NCBI GenBank assembly: GCA_001939145.1
Contig: LSRX01001168.1
Location: 1 to 64,000 of the forward strand
Direction of reading: 5' to 3'
DNA length: 64,000 nucleotides
DNA from: Symbiodinium microadriaticum
Lineage: Eukaryota; Sar; Dinophyceae; Suessiales; Symbiodiniaceae
A model generated the notes under the pieces. That model saw nothing but the letters and a program-made list of their open reading frames with translations. It did no database searches and was not told the DNA's origin. The position numbers were made by a program, and so were the translations under genes. This document shows positions 10,725-22,240 of this stretch, in pieces (positions within the stretch are counted from its first letter, which is position 1; each line of letters opens with the position of its first letter).

Positions 10725-13700
10725 GCAGCGAAAGCCGAAGCGCCGGCCCCCACACCACTGCCATCTGTAGCAATGAATATCTCGTCAGGGACCCCAGAAC
10801 CCCAAACAGGGTATCTTTGCCATGCGCAGTGGTAAGTCGCAGGAAAAGTGACAGGCAACTGTGTGGGAAGGGGCCTGAAGCCTGCAAGCATCTGCGGCAG
10901 AAGCTTCCCAGAGGTCGCCAGATTGACGAGACCAGCTGAGTGGCGCACCGAATGCCGCAAGATAACACCACAAACAGGCCCAGGCCAAGGAGGCGGCCCC
11001 GCGGCCATGGCTGTCAGTGTCAACAACACGGAAAACCAGCGACAGCAAAACACAAACCAGGCACCCGCTAGAGGACTCAATAGGCCGACGGGAGTGGTTG
11101 ACGCGGCGCCAGAGCAAGTGCTGCCATAAGGCTGCCCGAGCGTCGGCAGAGGCCCAGGACGCGGCCCAGGCGTGCCGTCCCCGCCAGCAGCGGCATCACG
11201 AGGTATAAAGAAGATGATGTCACCATACCCTCTCGGCTGGGTAGGGTCTGGCCACCAACTATCGAGAATATGGCGGAATGCTGGGTATAATGTGCCAGCA
11301 TCAGGATCCCACCACTGACGCCCGCTCAGCGGGAGCAAGGTAATCATAGTGGTAGTAGAAGACCAGAGAAGTGCCGAGCCCGCGCCTTCAAAAGTGAGGG
11401 GATGGCTCCAGAACCCGAAATCCCTAGCGTCACCTATCGAGGCAAAGTGCTGAGGACGTGCGGGCAAGAGGGCTGGGACCCACGCACAGGCTCTGGCATC
11501 TAGCACGTCCCCTGGGCAAAGCGTGAACTCAGCACTTGCTGGGGCCGAGGCACTCAGAAAAACATGCCTCCCTGCGATAGTATGGACTTGATCAAACAGA
11601 CGTCCAAGAACGCGTAGCAGAAAGCTTCTTGACACAATTACCGGCAAGATCAGTGCCAGGGGGCGTGGGGAGCCAAGAACAAGAACTGTGACAAGGTCAG
11701 GCGAAGGAAGAACAGGGACCCAATGGGTGTCACCGTGTTCAAGGCATGCGCTTGTGCGGACAAACCCATGCTTCCAGAAGGGTTCTAGCCGTGACAGCTG
11801 CAATTCGACAGACAACTCAGACGCAAAAGCGGCCGGCCCTAACTTTCCCTGATATGGGCTCCAAAGCCAGTGCTGAGGGTCCGTAGGCGCGGCTTGTGCG
11901 GGAACCGGGTAAGACAGCATCAGCCAAGAAAGAAATAGTGCGGCTGAGCAAGGCCACCGGACAAGGGAGAGCAGCAACCAAGTGTGAGACAAAGCACCTG
12001 CAGGCCAGGCTCCGGAAGAGGTATGGTGAACAATATCCCCGTCGCGTAACGGCGGGAAGGGTTCCTCCTGATTAGGCACCCCCAGCAATCGAATATCCTC
12101 TGCCGGCAGGGCAAACGCTCGACGGAGCGAATCACGAGTGGACGCCTGATGCACAGTGAAACAACGCCCGTCAAGCTGATCATAGGTCCCGTAGGCAGTA
12201 CAAGACTCTAAAATGATGTTGCATTGTGAATCGTCATCGGCGCAGAGACAGAGATGAACAGAATCAGGTCTAGGTGGCGTGGTGGCGGGTGCCCACGGGA
12301 CGGGAACCCAGCGACCCGGGAAATGCCTTGCAAAACGGCCAACAAAAGTGCTGGCAGCAGCAGACCACTGCGCAGGCGACGGAAGGTCAGTAATCAAAGG
12401 CCGATGGCCCGGCCGCCACAGAACAACCGACAAGGAAAAATCGACCTCGAAGTCAGCCATCCATAGGGCAGCATGCCGCACAACCTCAATGTTAGAGAGA
12501 ACTGGCGCCGCGAGGGAGGTCGCGCTGTCGTGCCATTCCCATGCAAGCAAAACATCACCATTACGCCAATCAACTGCTTCGTTCGGCGAGCGATCAGGAC
12601 GCAAAGTTGAGATTGGACCCCGAACAGCGACTATGGAGCCCCTATGCGTCCGGCGTATATACCCGGAGACCCAACTTAAATCGGCACGGACTGGGAGCAA
12701 GACAGCTTGTTGCCACTCGCGCGAGACCAGAAGGACACACACAAGCTCGTTGCAGGGGGGTACGGGCGTGAATGTGATGCACCGTTGCCCCTGGGAGGGC
12801 CAAACCGGCATAAGATCCCTGAACCAGGCAGGCTCTGAACCGGACAAGGTGATATAGGCATCGTCGACAGGGAACTCAGGCATCAAAGTTTGAAATTGCG
12901 ATGGCTCAGCAAACGGGGAAATAAGCTGCCCAGTGACATTGGCGCCTCCAGCCTGGTGAAAAACCCTCATAGGCCGCGGCAGGCGCCAAGGATATCGCCC
13001 CACATGCGCGGGCTGCGCCAAATCACGATCGACAGGGGGCAAAACCATCCCATGAACTCCCAAAAACAAGCCAGCAATCTGCAAGCCTAGGCAAGCGAGA
13101 GTTCGACAGAAAAGGCCAGCAAAGACAGCGGGGATCCCAGCCGAGTGCGCAGAGGAAGCAACAGGGACAAGGACGTCTCCGTTCCGCAGGCTAACTCTTT
13201 CCAACCGGCTCGTGATGTCAGAGCGCAACTGCCACCCCGGGGGTGCACTCCCCACATTCCCAGGTGCAGCAAGTGAAAGGCATCGGACAGGTCTGTCTGG
13301 CTCCTGGAGAAGCACTCCGACCCTGCCTGACTCAGGGGCCTGTACGAAGTGGCACCAGCCATCATCAACACAATGGGTAGGTATCCACGGTGCATTGCCA
13401 GGGAGTGATCGAGGCGCTCGAAAGCGACCTACGACGGGGGTCCAAATAGAACCGTCCAGGACCTTATGCTGACGACAGGTGTACTCATGATTTTCGTCAT
13501 GGTGCCACACCTTGACGCGGCCTCCATACAGAACCCGGAATTCTTGATGCCACGCATGGTGATGTTGGAGGTCCCCCAGATACTTGAAGGTGGCACGTGG
13601 GGTAGCCCGAAAGTCGTGATGCGACTCGGCTGGATACATGTCGAAAGCATCTCCGTGACGCAAAGAAAACCAAGCTGTAGAAAGCAGGGCGTATGGTCGT

Positions 13701-14674
13701 ATGGCGGGGTGACACGACAACTGCATATCGCTGAGTCCCAGGATCTTGTGACAGTATCGTTGCAAATCATGGTAGCGAGCCAACGCGGGGTACAGAAAAG
13801 CCCTCGTATGCACCCCGGACGTAACAACACACGTGACAAGGCGATGGCCAAGCTTCGGTAAAGCAACCAACGGGAGTCGTGGATGTGTGGCACCAACCAA
13901 CGTGCAGCCTATTGACCAGTCGCCGGAGAAGTCGGTAACAGCAGACAAAAGCTCGTCAGCAGACGACGCAGGGCGCACAAAGTAGAAGGGACTCCAGCCA
14001 CGAAAGGGACAAAGAACACGATAGTCAACATGTCCCTGATGCGTGACTCGCTCAAACGGAGTATCGACATCAGGTCGCCACCGGCCGATCCATGGACCAG
14101 AGGATAAGGGGGAGGGAGACCGGGATCGAGATCTCTCAGATGATGACGAACGGCGCATGGCGACAGCGCCGGTAAGCCAAGAAGTCCAAATAAACAAGGC
14201 CCCGGCAGCGCCGCTCCGGGTAAGGAGCAAGGAGAGGCAAGTCATACCAGCCCTGGAAGCCTCATCCTCAAGGCGAGTCCAGCTGACGTCAGGCTCACCG
14301 TATAGAAGGGAATCCCAGACAATATCCCCGTCGCGGAGGTCGAGCGGCAGAGTAGGAGGAACGGCAGGGAGGCCTAGAACACGAGCATCAGTGGGGCTCG
14401 TATGCAAAGCCTCAGCTAACTCACTCCCGGTGATCCGAGGCACGATAGACATGCCACGAACGCCGTCAGAAGCGTCGATTAAGGTAGCCACAACGTGGGG
14501 GTTATCGGAGGCCTGCACAAGATGTGTGGTACTCCCGGGAGCCCAAGGAACCGGAACCCAACGGCCGGGGTATCGCACAGCAAAATGCGGGCGAAAAGTC
14601 AATGTGTCAGAATCCCAATGTTCCCCATCACGGAGCCACGTCAGAATGGGTTGCCGGATATGCGGAAACCACAA
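10604..14674 (-). pseudogene. LINE modular ORF, downstream part, ending in truncated RNase H
   Basis: A 1,356-codon frame continuing the 17293 frame after the TGA; the first codon here is TTG, so no independent start is implied. At least six more module ends are visible: LDLRDGDIVWDSL (about 118), SLRHGDAFDMYP, SLRNGDVLVPV, DWRNGDVLLAWEW, PLRDGDIVHHT and LCPGDVLDARA. Hydrophobic stretches alternate with them, for example GLFCRTLACLGLQIAGLFLG and CSAALFLSWLMLSYPVPAQA. The last 60 residues carry the first RNase H motif (FIATDGSGVGAG, Asp at about 1304) and the following strand (AAWAFYRTGWYRVGWFAAAL). The frame then stops, before the Glu and later Asp motifs of RNase H. Family knowledge: related dinoflagellate polyproteins, as I recall them, place an endonuclease between RNase H and RT; here it is absent. 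Confidence 0.6.
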
Positions 14675-14713
14675 ACGAACTGTAAGGCAAGCACCTACAC
14701 AGAAGTCCCTAGT

Positions 14714-17293
14714 TCATAAGGTATGGTCTTTCAGCTGAATGGAACACCTGACATCCGCAACAACAGCAGGACGCTCGGGATCGACAATGTCGATGACATC
14801 ACCATCACGAAGGTGCAGTGGTTCGCCGGGGCAGATAGTATGCCTGGCGTTAAGAGCAGGTGGCAGACGAAAACGGTCAACCGTGCAGCCAATGCGGTGT
14901 TGCAGAACACGGGCAAGATCATTCGGCGAAATCTGGTTGGGGGTCATGCACGGATGAGTAACCCCAGCAAGAAGGCCCACAATGCACACTGTATCTGCGC
15001 CGGGGTTTTGCGGAACAAAGGCAAGACATGTGCGCCTGATGGAAGGCCAAACTGGTTGCAGCTGTGCATGACCAAATAATGCCTGCTGAAGAGTAGCTTG
15101 AACCTGTTCAAACGTGGTGTCCGCAGTACCTTGGATGCTAGCGTGGCGACCTGTCCAGGGGCAGAGAAATAAACACCGGCAGGGCGTGGGACCGCCACCA
15201 AAGCGCAGGGTAGCCTGTGACCTATCTCGCCTCCACGGAAAGGAACCGACCTGAAGGTATTCCCACGCCGGCGGGGCTGCCAGCATAGCGTAGGCGCCAA
15301 GAAGAGGGAGACGGGAGCGACCAAGCGCAAGAGCAATAAGCAGGCGTGCCGATAAACGAGGAACCAGGGGACGCATAGCATCAGAGCTAGCCGGGGTCGG
15401 AGGAGGAGGTCCCCACGGCCCGACGTCCGCATGGAGGCAATCGCCGTCGCGAAGGCGAACGACTTGGTCCGTCCCCCGCCGCACATGATAGGGAAGGCGA
15501 AGTCGCCCAGTGCGGCCATTGATAGTAATCGAGTGGTACTGTGCAGCCGGCAAAGTATGTGCCATACATCGGGGCTCAACAGCGGCGGCGGTACGCAATA
15601 CAACAGCGACAAGGTCGTGGTTATTAGCGGCTGGTACAAAATGTATCGCTGCTTCATCAGGCTGAGGGGTAACGCACACAAGCTGCTGCCAACCCCGTCG
15701 GGTTGCAAAGTCATGAAGCACATCCCGCAGAACCCGCGGCGAGTCGACAACAGAAGTAATAATCTGAACTTGCCGGCGTGCGGTAAAGGGATTATGCATG
15801 ACAACGGGGCAACCAGCCGGCAGAAAAGGTCTCGTGAAGACTTCAATGTCAACATCGGACAATGCGGCAGCGACCCTCCGTTGCAGGACGGGAATCGTTG
15901 TCAGGTCGAATGCAGGGGCTCCGACAAAGGCCGTGTCCACCCTCGGGATGGACGTGCGCGCAAGCTCCGAGTCGCTAGGCCTAACAATGGCGGCAGCATC
16001 ATTTACACCGTGTCCGCCGTTAGGTGGAACGGTAACAGGGGTGGGAGGCTGTACCTCCGTCAGATCAGGGGAGCTAGGAGGTTCCGGGGCCTCCTCAGAG
16101 CTGCAATCGTCTCCATCCCCTCGCACTAGGACAAGGCAGCCGAAAAGAAAACCCAACAACGGTTGACGGATTTGCCAACCTAGGAGAGCGCAGATATAGG
16201 GAGATACCCTACGACCAACACATAAGGAACCCGAACCTGGGGGATCAACCGGGGTCCAAGATGTCGAAGTGCCATCTCTGCTAGGAGCCTGTTCGCTCTC
16301 CCACGGCTCAGTATCTGCGGTGGCAGAGGCCGGAAGAATGCCAGCAGTTTCCAAACGGAGCGTAAGTGTTTCGATCTGCGCCACCACTTCATTGACCTGC
16401 CGAGTCAGAAGCACCGCAGGAGCGGCCGCGACTTGTGTGGAGGCAGACGCAGATGCAGGCCGCCAGACAGTACCACTGCTGTCTGCTGCAAAGTCAGGTT
16501 CCAAGCAACGCTCTCCGCCAGGACCCTCGCAAATGTCGTAGTCAAAATGAAGCATTCCAATCGTCTCTGGAACAGTTTCCCACGTGGTAAAACTGGAAGA
16601 CGGTGCTTGTATAGATCGAACCAAGTGCAGAATGGCCCCGTGTGATGGCATCGGCACGTTGGTTCCAAACGGGAAAACATATGACTGGTGTTGTATGCTA
16701 AACGCATTACGGCGAAAGATGTCGGCTCCGAAAGAGTCAAGGGCCAACTGCGCTAATCTGGCCCAGTCGAGCTGTCCCGGAGGAACAGCAACAACAGTGG
16801 CACGCCCCCTATAGCGTAGCAGCCAAAACACCATGGACGAAGCAGAGTTAGGTGGCACATGCAGGAGATGTGCTACCCCTTGCACAACCGTAGGTGTAGT
16901 CCATACAAAATCCCCGACAGATGGAACCCCTCGCCCCAGCTGGGATATATGTCGGGTGAGAAATTCAGGATTGGGCTGAGGTTGATACTCAAACACCACC
17001 GGAGCCTCGATAGTGTGTGTCCATACTCGCATACACCGAGGTTGAAGGGGAGTGCTGACCCAGGCGTGAGGAGAAGGCCGGTTCTGAGCCGGCACGGGCG
17101 ACCAAGCTGGAGTCGACTGTTGCATTGCTGAGACCAGAGGGCAAAGCATGGCCCCTGACAGCAAGACAGCGAGTGAAAAGACTTTCAAGAAAGGGCGCCC
17201 GCCGCCGGAGACTGCAACTAATGCACCTATCGCTGCCTCAGTCAACACGAGACCTTGATGCGTAAGATGTCCGAAGATCCGTGGGAATGGCAT
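14714..17293 (-). CDS. LINE N-terminal modular ORF, upstream part
   Basis: An 859-codon frame starting at ATG (17293) with MPFPRIFGH and ending at a TGA (14716-14714). It is in the same frame as the next feature, so the two were one protein; only this TGA separates them. Visible features: an N-terminal hydrophobic stretch (about 36-56, LAVLLSGAMLCPLVSAM); Pro/Ser/Ala-rich linkers; an acidic linker near 400 (DGDDCSSEEAPEP); two modules ending in VRLRDGDCLHADV (about 630) and LHLRDGDVIDIVD (about 835). Another hydrophobic stretch, SARLLIALALGRSRLPLLG, follows the first of these. I recognise no named domain. The repeated (L)R(D)GD ending looks like a small beta-rich, perhaps ubiquitin-like, module (inference). 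Confidence 0.6.
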   Translation of the reverse strand: MPFPRIFGHLTHQGLVLTEAAIGALVAVSGGGRPFLKVFSLAVLLSGAMLCPLVSAMQQSTPAWSPVPAQNRPSPHAWVSTPLQPRCMRVWTHTIEAPVVFEYQPQPNPEFLTRHISQLGRGVPSVGDFVWTTPTVVQGVAHLLHVPPNSASSMVFWLLRYRGRATVVAVPPGQLDWARLAQLALDSFGADIFRRNAFSIQHQSYVFPFGTNVPMPSHGAILHLVRSIQAPSSSFTTWETVPETIGMLHFDYDICEGPGGERCLEPDFAADSSGTVWRPASASASTQVAAAPAVLLTRQVNEVVAQIETLTLRLETAGILPASATADTEPWESEQAPSRDGTSTSWTPVDPPGSGSLCVGRRVSPYICALLGWQIRQPLLGFLFGCLVLVRGDGDDCSSEEAPEPPSSPDLTEVQPPTPVTVPPNGGHGVNDAAAIVRPSDSELARTSIPRVDTAFVGAPAFDLTTIPVLQRRVAAALSDVDIEVFTRPFLPAGCPVVMHNPFTARRQVQIITSVVDSPRVLRDVLHDFATRRGWQQLVCVTPQPDEAAIHFVPAANNHDLVAVVLRTAAAVEPRCMAHTLPAAQYHSITINGRTGRLRLPYHVRRGTDQVVRLRDGDCLHADVGPWGPPPPTPASSDAMRPLVPRLSARLLIALALGRSRLPLLGAYAMLAAPPAWEYLQVGSFPWRRDRSQATLRFGGGPTPCRCLFLCPWTGRHASIQGTADTTFEQVQATLQQALFGHAQLQPVWPSIRRTCLAFVPQNPGADTVCIVGLLAGVTHPCMTPNQISPNDLARVLQHRIGCTVDRFRLPPALNARHTICPGEPLHLRDGDVIDIVDPERPAVVADVRCSIQLKDHTL

Positions 17294-19196
17294 AGATGTG
17301 TAGCCCCTGGCTCCCTGGGGCAGCCGGCGGAGTGCTGCGACCTCCGGAGAACATGTGACGGCCTAAACCCAAACCCTAAATCCTAAAACCTTCGGGCTTC
17401 AGAGTGCCAGCCCTATGGGCTCTTATGATGCAATGGGGAGGTTTTGTGAGTTACTTCAGGGGCTGAGTAATTAAGGGGTTTCTTGAGGTTTGCCGTGGAG
17501 TAGCGCGTAGGCAATAATATCTTGCGACAAGGTTGTGTCGAGTGCGTCGTACTGCGGCGAGGAGTTGGGAAAGCCTGTCTACAGAAGGTTTTTCCTTCTC
17601 TCTTTCCCACCCCACGCCGTTTCAGACGGCCTAGCCACCCAAACCTATTCCTTTTAGGGTTTAGGCCTAAACTCATGCCAGGTTTTCTTCCTGCCAGACA
17701 AACCCGCAGCAGCAAGGCATTACTGTCTTGCTTTGATGCCAACCTAGTACCCTTGAAGAACTGGTGCGAAATCTTGACGCCTTCTCTCCAAGCCTGTTTG
17801 TCATACCCGGAACCCTAAACCCTAAAAGCCTATATAAACCCTAAGCCTCAAACCCCCAACCCAAAAGCTAAAACCTTAAACCCTAAACCTTCAACCGCAG
17901 AATCAGGGGATCTTGTGGCATCCTCATACTCGAGCATGTGGGCAGAGCAAGGGTGCAGTAGAAGTCCAAAAGTTGGAAGCCCAGTAGCCCCAATCCTTAG
18001 GAGCTTAGGGTTTAGGGCTTGGGGTGTATAGGGAATCCCAGCACAAAATAAGTGTCCTCATTCCGGTTTCCAAGATTTTGGGGTTACTTTTCGGGAGCAA
18101 CCAAAATCCAAGGCAAACAGCCATCATGCCAAAGCGCCGGTTTTAATAATGAGCCCCGAACCCTAAACCCTCAGCTTTCAACCCCAGACCAGAAACCCTA
18201 AGCCTTGAAACCTAAGCCTGAACTCCTAAGCCAAAACCAAAACCCCTTAAACCCTAAACCCTCCAAAATTGAAGCCACGCCTCTGAACAGCCAAGGACCT
18301 GAATCCAGACAAATGGCCGGCCTGGATGTTCCAGTTTAACGACGGTCGGAACTTGGACCACTACATTGCCGCTGGGCAGCTATGTTGTTGTTTATGGTTT
18401 AGGGTCTAAGGTGTCATGTGCGGGGGGGAGGGATTGTAGGTTTCGGGCTTGAGGCTGTTCTGAGGTCTTTTTTGCCAAACCTATCATGAAGTTAGTTTGT
18501 GTATGTGCACACTGTGATATTGGCTTGCAAGCTTTGTGCAGAGGTCTCTTGCGGCGTTTTCCTGATTTCCTCTTTGGAAGTAGATGAAGTATGGTGCGTT
18601 TTGTAGGCTGTTTTTGTTTTTGTCTTTGTGCGCAAGGTCTTTCAGGCGGCTGGGTTTTATCATCGTAGCTGCAGCTGCCGTTGTGGTTCTGAAAACGATT
18701 CTTTAAGCGACGTGAAGGAATGTCTTCTAGCATGCTGCAAGCAAGACGAACGCTCGCATTAGCTGGGACGACGGCTATCAATACGGTTCCCAGATTTTCC
18801 AACCATAGCTGCTACGCTGCTACACTGTCCTACCACTGCATACGTCTCAAATCAAGCCCTTGAGCCGCTAAGCCCTTGTAGAACGCATAAAGGAAGCCTC
18901 AAAGGAGCCCGTAAAGGAGCCCCTATCCTTCAGGGCAAGGTGGACCCTTCTGGTAGCATCTGATTTGGTAATATTATTGGACGGTCTATGTTACCATGGC
19001 AACTAATGTAACGATTCTTCTTCTTATTGTTATTACTATTGTATAAGCGTTTCTACCATTGTCATTACTAGTTATACTGTAGCTATGCTTTAAAAGCCAG
19101 CAGACAAAAGTCTATTTTACCAATACTACGTGTTTTTCAGTCGTATTGTTGACATGCATTTTGCAAAGAAGCTTCAGGTTTCCGGCCTTTAGGTTC

Positions 19197-19286
19197 CCAA
19201 AGGGTCCAAGTACCATTAGAGTAGCTACTTAGTAGGTATTTGAGCCCCAAAAGTATACACTATACTATTACTTGGACCCTTTGGGG
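19197..19286. mobile_element. MITE-like palindrome, family F
   Basis: A 90-bp element with 17-bp terminal inverted repeats (CCCAAAGGGTCCAAGTA and TACTTGGACCCTTTGGG). Single copy here. Confidence 0.6.
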
Positions 19287-19583
19287 TTTTGGGGTTTCCA
19301 TATCGGGTTTAGGGTTTAGGTCTCAAAGTACCAGAATCACCAGAGCAAGTGCATGCCCCCCTAAACTTCAGCCGTAGGCCTTAACCGGAGCAGGCTTTAT
19401 AGGGTCTATGGCTTAGGTTTACTTTTCGTGTCTGTTTAAAATCTTAGACTGAAGTATCAACTCCCAGAGCTTCCGCCAACACCCGAAACTTAAAATCCAA
19501 ACCCGATATCCGGAATCCTAAAGCCCTACATCACAAAGCCCCCAAAACGGAAAAACAATCCGAAATCCTGAACCTAGGAGCCC

Positions 19584-19677
19584 TACCCATAGGCCCCTAA
19601 GTAGTTCCTTTTTATGGTTCATATGTAGAATCCTTTAAGGTAATCCCAAAAAGGAACTACTTAGGGGCTTATGGGTA
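19584..19677. mobile_element. MITE-like palindrome, family A copy 4
   Basis: The best-preserved family A copy. The left arm begins TACCCATAGGCCCCTAAGTA and the right arm ends ACTTAGGGGCTTATGGGTA, about 30 bp each, around a core of about 34 bp. Confidence 0.7.
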
Positions 19678-20347
19678 GATACTAAACCCCACAAGCCCAG
19701 GGAAAGATGAACTACGACGTTCGGGGGCTGCACGCTGTGGAGGAGCTTTCTGTGTGCATCCTTGCCACTCATTGGGTTTGCGATTCAGGCTCCGGGGTTT
19801 GCAGTTTAGCTTGTTTTAGGACTGTTGTGGTTTAGGGTATAGGGTGTAGTATCTTGAAAATACACACCCAGAAGTAAGGCACCCGAAACATGTTGAACAT
19901 GTTCGGGTTCAGGGTAGAGGCAGAAAAATGGGTTAACACCACGAGGTGTAGTGATACAGGATCCGTCTTGCCTTTCGCCATACTGCAAGGGTCGAAGTAT
20001 CTCAGATGGAGGTACCGCAAGGGGTTTAGAGCACGTCTGGGTGCGTGGACCCAGAAAGCTTCTAACAACTTGAAGGGGACTACAGCTAACCTTGCGTGGT
20101 GACAGTTACCTAGATACTAGCCCTACTCACTGAGTCCCCTGATCCCTCAAGCCCTTAGCCTGTATAGGTGCACTATAGAAGTCCTTGTCTTACGGGCTGA
20201 GTAGGTAACCTTTAACCTTTTCGGGCTTATACAAACCTATTATAATTCAAAAGGTTAACCATTTTTGGGCTAAGGCACTCGGCCCCTAAGTTATGGAGCC
20301 GCTCTTCAGCAAGAGCCTTTTAAGTGACTAACCCTTAGATTAAAAAA

Positions 20348-20418
20348 GCCCAAAAGCCTTATATAATAGGGTCTTTGGGCCCAAAAGCCTTGAAATATGA
20401 GTCCTTTGATGCTAAGGG
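20348..20418. mobile_element. Palindromic element family G copy 1
   Basis: About 70 bp centred on TTTGGGCCCAAA, with AAAGCCTTATATAATAGGGT on one side and AAAAGCCTTGAAATATGAGT on the other. Copies occur at 20727 (opposite orientation) and 28733. Confidence 0.5.
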
Positions 20419-20489
20419 TAAGTGCTGTCGTCGAAGATGCGCTGAAGGACTCTGCTCCAGTCCTCCAGGCCCTGGAAAGTCTCGGTCCC

Positions 20490-20648
20490 ATGGCTAGGGT
20501 TTTGGGTTTTGGGTTTTGTGTTTAGGGTTTTAGGTTTTGGGTTTTGGGTTTAGGGTTTTGTGTTTAGGGTTTTGGGTTTTGGGTTTAGGGTTTAGGGTTT
20601 TGGGTTTAGGGTTTTGGGTTTTGGGTTTTGGGTTTAGGGTTTAGGGAG
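20490..20648 (+). repeat. TTTTGGG/TTTAGGG block
   Basis: About 160 bp of alternating TTTAGGG and TTTTGGG units. The G-rich strand is plus and could form G-quadruplexes. Confidence 0.85.
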
Positions 20649-20726
20649 GGTTGAGTTGCAAAGCGTAGAACCAAATATTGGGCTGAAGGTATTCAGGGAT
20701 GGAGTGTTCTGTGCCCTTACCCTCAA

Positions 20727-20800
20727 AGGACACATATTTTAAGGCTTTTGGGCCCAAAGACCCCATTATTTGAGGCTTTTGGGCCATTTTGATGCTAAGT
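20727..20800. mobile_element. Palindromic element family G copy 2
   Basis: The reverse-oriented relative of the 20348 element, containing GGACACATATTTTAAGGCTT, GGGCCCAAAGACCCCATTAT and TTGAGGCTTTTGGGCC. It sits about 380 bp from copy 1 with a TTTTGGG-rich block between them. Confidence 0.5.
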
Positions 20801-21415
20801 GGTAGATTTCAAGGTCGTAGCCTTGAGGATTCGGGGCCTTGGCTTTGTTTGTACTTTGCGGGATACAGTCGTTGAAGTTCTCTCGCGTTGGTCCTGTGCT
20901 TCGGTACGTATAAATGTGAATCCCACTTCAGGCTTTGTGTCTCGGAGTGTGACCAGAGTTTTGCATGTGGAGTCAGATGTTGTGATGTGGTAGTTATCCA
21001 TTACAAGTTGCGCGTGGGTGCGCACAGGTTGTCCGGCATTGCAGCTTTGCCGTTTCATTGCTTTGATGTGAATGCTGTCGTGTGACCTTACTGACAAAAA
21101 ACTTGCAACAACTTGCTAGTTATTTGACAGCCCTAACCCCTAAACCCTAAACCCTAAACCCAACATCCATACAAAGTGCGGCGGGGGACGGGACCGGACC
21201 GCTGGGTCCAAGCAAAGCCCCCCCTAAATCCTGCGCCCTTGACCCCACACCCCCCAACTTTGCTTCGGGTTTAGGGTTTAGGGTTTAGGGTTTAGGGGTC
21301 TAACCCCTAAACCCTGAACACAAATCCAACTGTACCCTGAGCGCCATCGAGGATGGAAGCCGGATCCCCTCGTCCGCATGCATGTCGAGGCGACTCGGTT
21401 TGGGTCGTACCCTAA

Positions 21416-21524
21416 GGCTCCATGTGCCCATACAGTATATACTTAGACCCTGAAGGCCCTAAAGTACCTATATAGGAACCCCCTTTAGGGCTTAAGCATA
21501 TACTGTGTGTTGGTACATGGAGCC
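21416..21524. mobile_element. MITE-like palindrome, family C copy 1
   Basis: A 109-bp element with ends GGCTCCATGTGCCCATACAG and GGTACATGGAGCC. The core contains TATATACTTAGACCCTGAAG and GTACCTATATAGGAACCCCC. Clear copies also lie at 22144, 24221, 33706 and 36730. Confidence 0.7.
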
Positions 21525-22143
21525 TGTGGGTCTTCGAGGTTTAGGGTTTCGCGGCTACCAGGGATTAATGGTGCAGGGGACAAGGGCTTATGATGGATGG
21601 ATGGTTTTTGGGGTTGAGGGTCTGTGGCTAAGCTTGGGATGAGTGGCCCGGATTTATGGGTTTTTTAGCCTTTCTCTTTTCGGACAGTGAGTCGCCTTAA
21701 ACTCTATAAGTTCGGACTTGAGTGTTTATGGCTTCAGGGTTTCCGCATGATGATGCGGCCACCAGGGCCACTAGACCTCTACGTGGTGCTTATAACATTT
21801 TTTTAGGGTTTACAGGGTTCAGGGTTCCTTTATGTACTTATATGGCACTTGCAATTTGGGCCATGGGATATGGAGTTCCCGCAACTCAAAGCCGCTACTT
21901 CCTAATTTCTTGCTGTAAACATGGTGCCACCGGCCCTGGGCAGCCCACAAACCTCTTTCGAACCCCGTTTTGCTGTCTTCCCGACGCCCTGTTCTCCTTA
22001 AGGCCGAGGCCTAGCCAAAATGTGCCACTATTCATTCTACATGCCAGTACCTGATCGTTGGGCGTCTCCGGGCCTTCTAAGCCGTGGAACACTAGACTCT
22101 CCAGGGTTTAGGATTTCGAACAACACCCTATCCAGTTCCCTAA

Positions 22144-22240
22144 GGCTCCATGTGCCCATATAGTATATACCTAGACCCTAAAGTACCTATATAGGAAGCC
22201 CTTTGAGGCCTAAGTAAAAACTGTATGGGTACATGGAGCC
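22144..22240. mobile_element. MITE-like palindrome, family C copy 2
   Basis: A 97-bp element, GGCTCCATGTGCCCATATAG to GTATGGGTACATGGAGCC, with the TATATACCTAGACCCTAAAG core. Confidence 0.7.

Larger units (their letters stand above)
7890..17345 (-). mobile_element. Degenerate LINE-type retrotransposon (RNase H - RT - zinc finger)
   Basis: Read on the minus strand, about 9.4 kb of GC-rich coding-like sequence interrupts the heptamer-rich background. It encodes a long modular N-terminal region, the start of an RNase H domain, a reverse transcriptase and C-terminal zinc fingers, without LTRs or an integrase, which fits a non-LTR element. The element abuts CCCTAAA-type sequence on both sides (CCTAAACCCAAACCCTAAAT at about 17363; CCTAAACCCAAACTCACTCA at about 7861). 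Its 3' end on the minus strand runs through short GAGT repeats into TTTGGGTTTAGGG. A TGA in the first frame and a frame change with lost sequence before the RT show that this copy is dead. The exact ends are estimates. Confidence 0.7.

Noticed and set aside
12279..12857. Plus-strand frames of up to about 230 codons opposite the LINE (also 14043-14738 and 15431-16129)
   Set aside because: Antisense shadows of the long minus-strand frame, without recognisable motifs.
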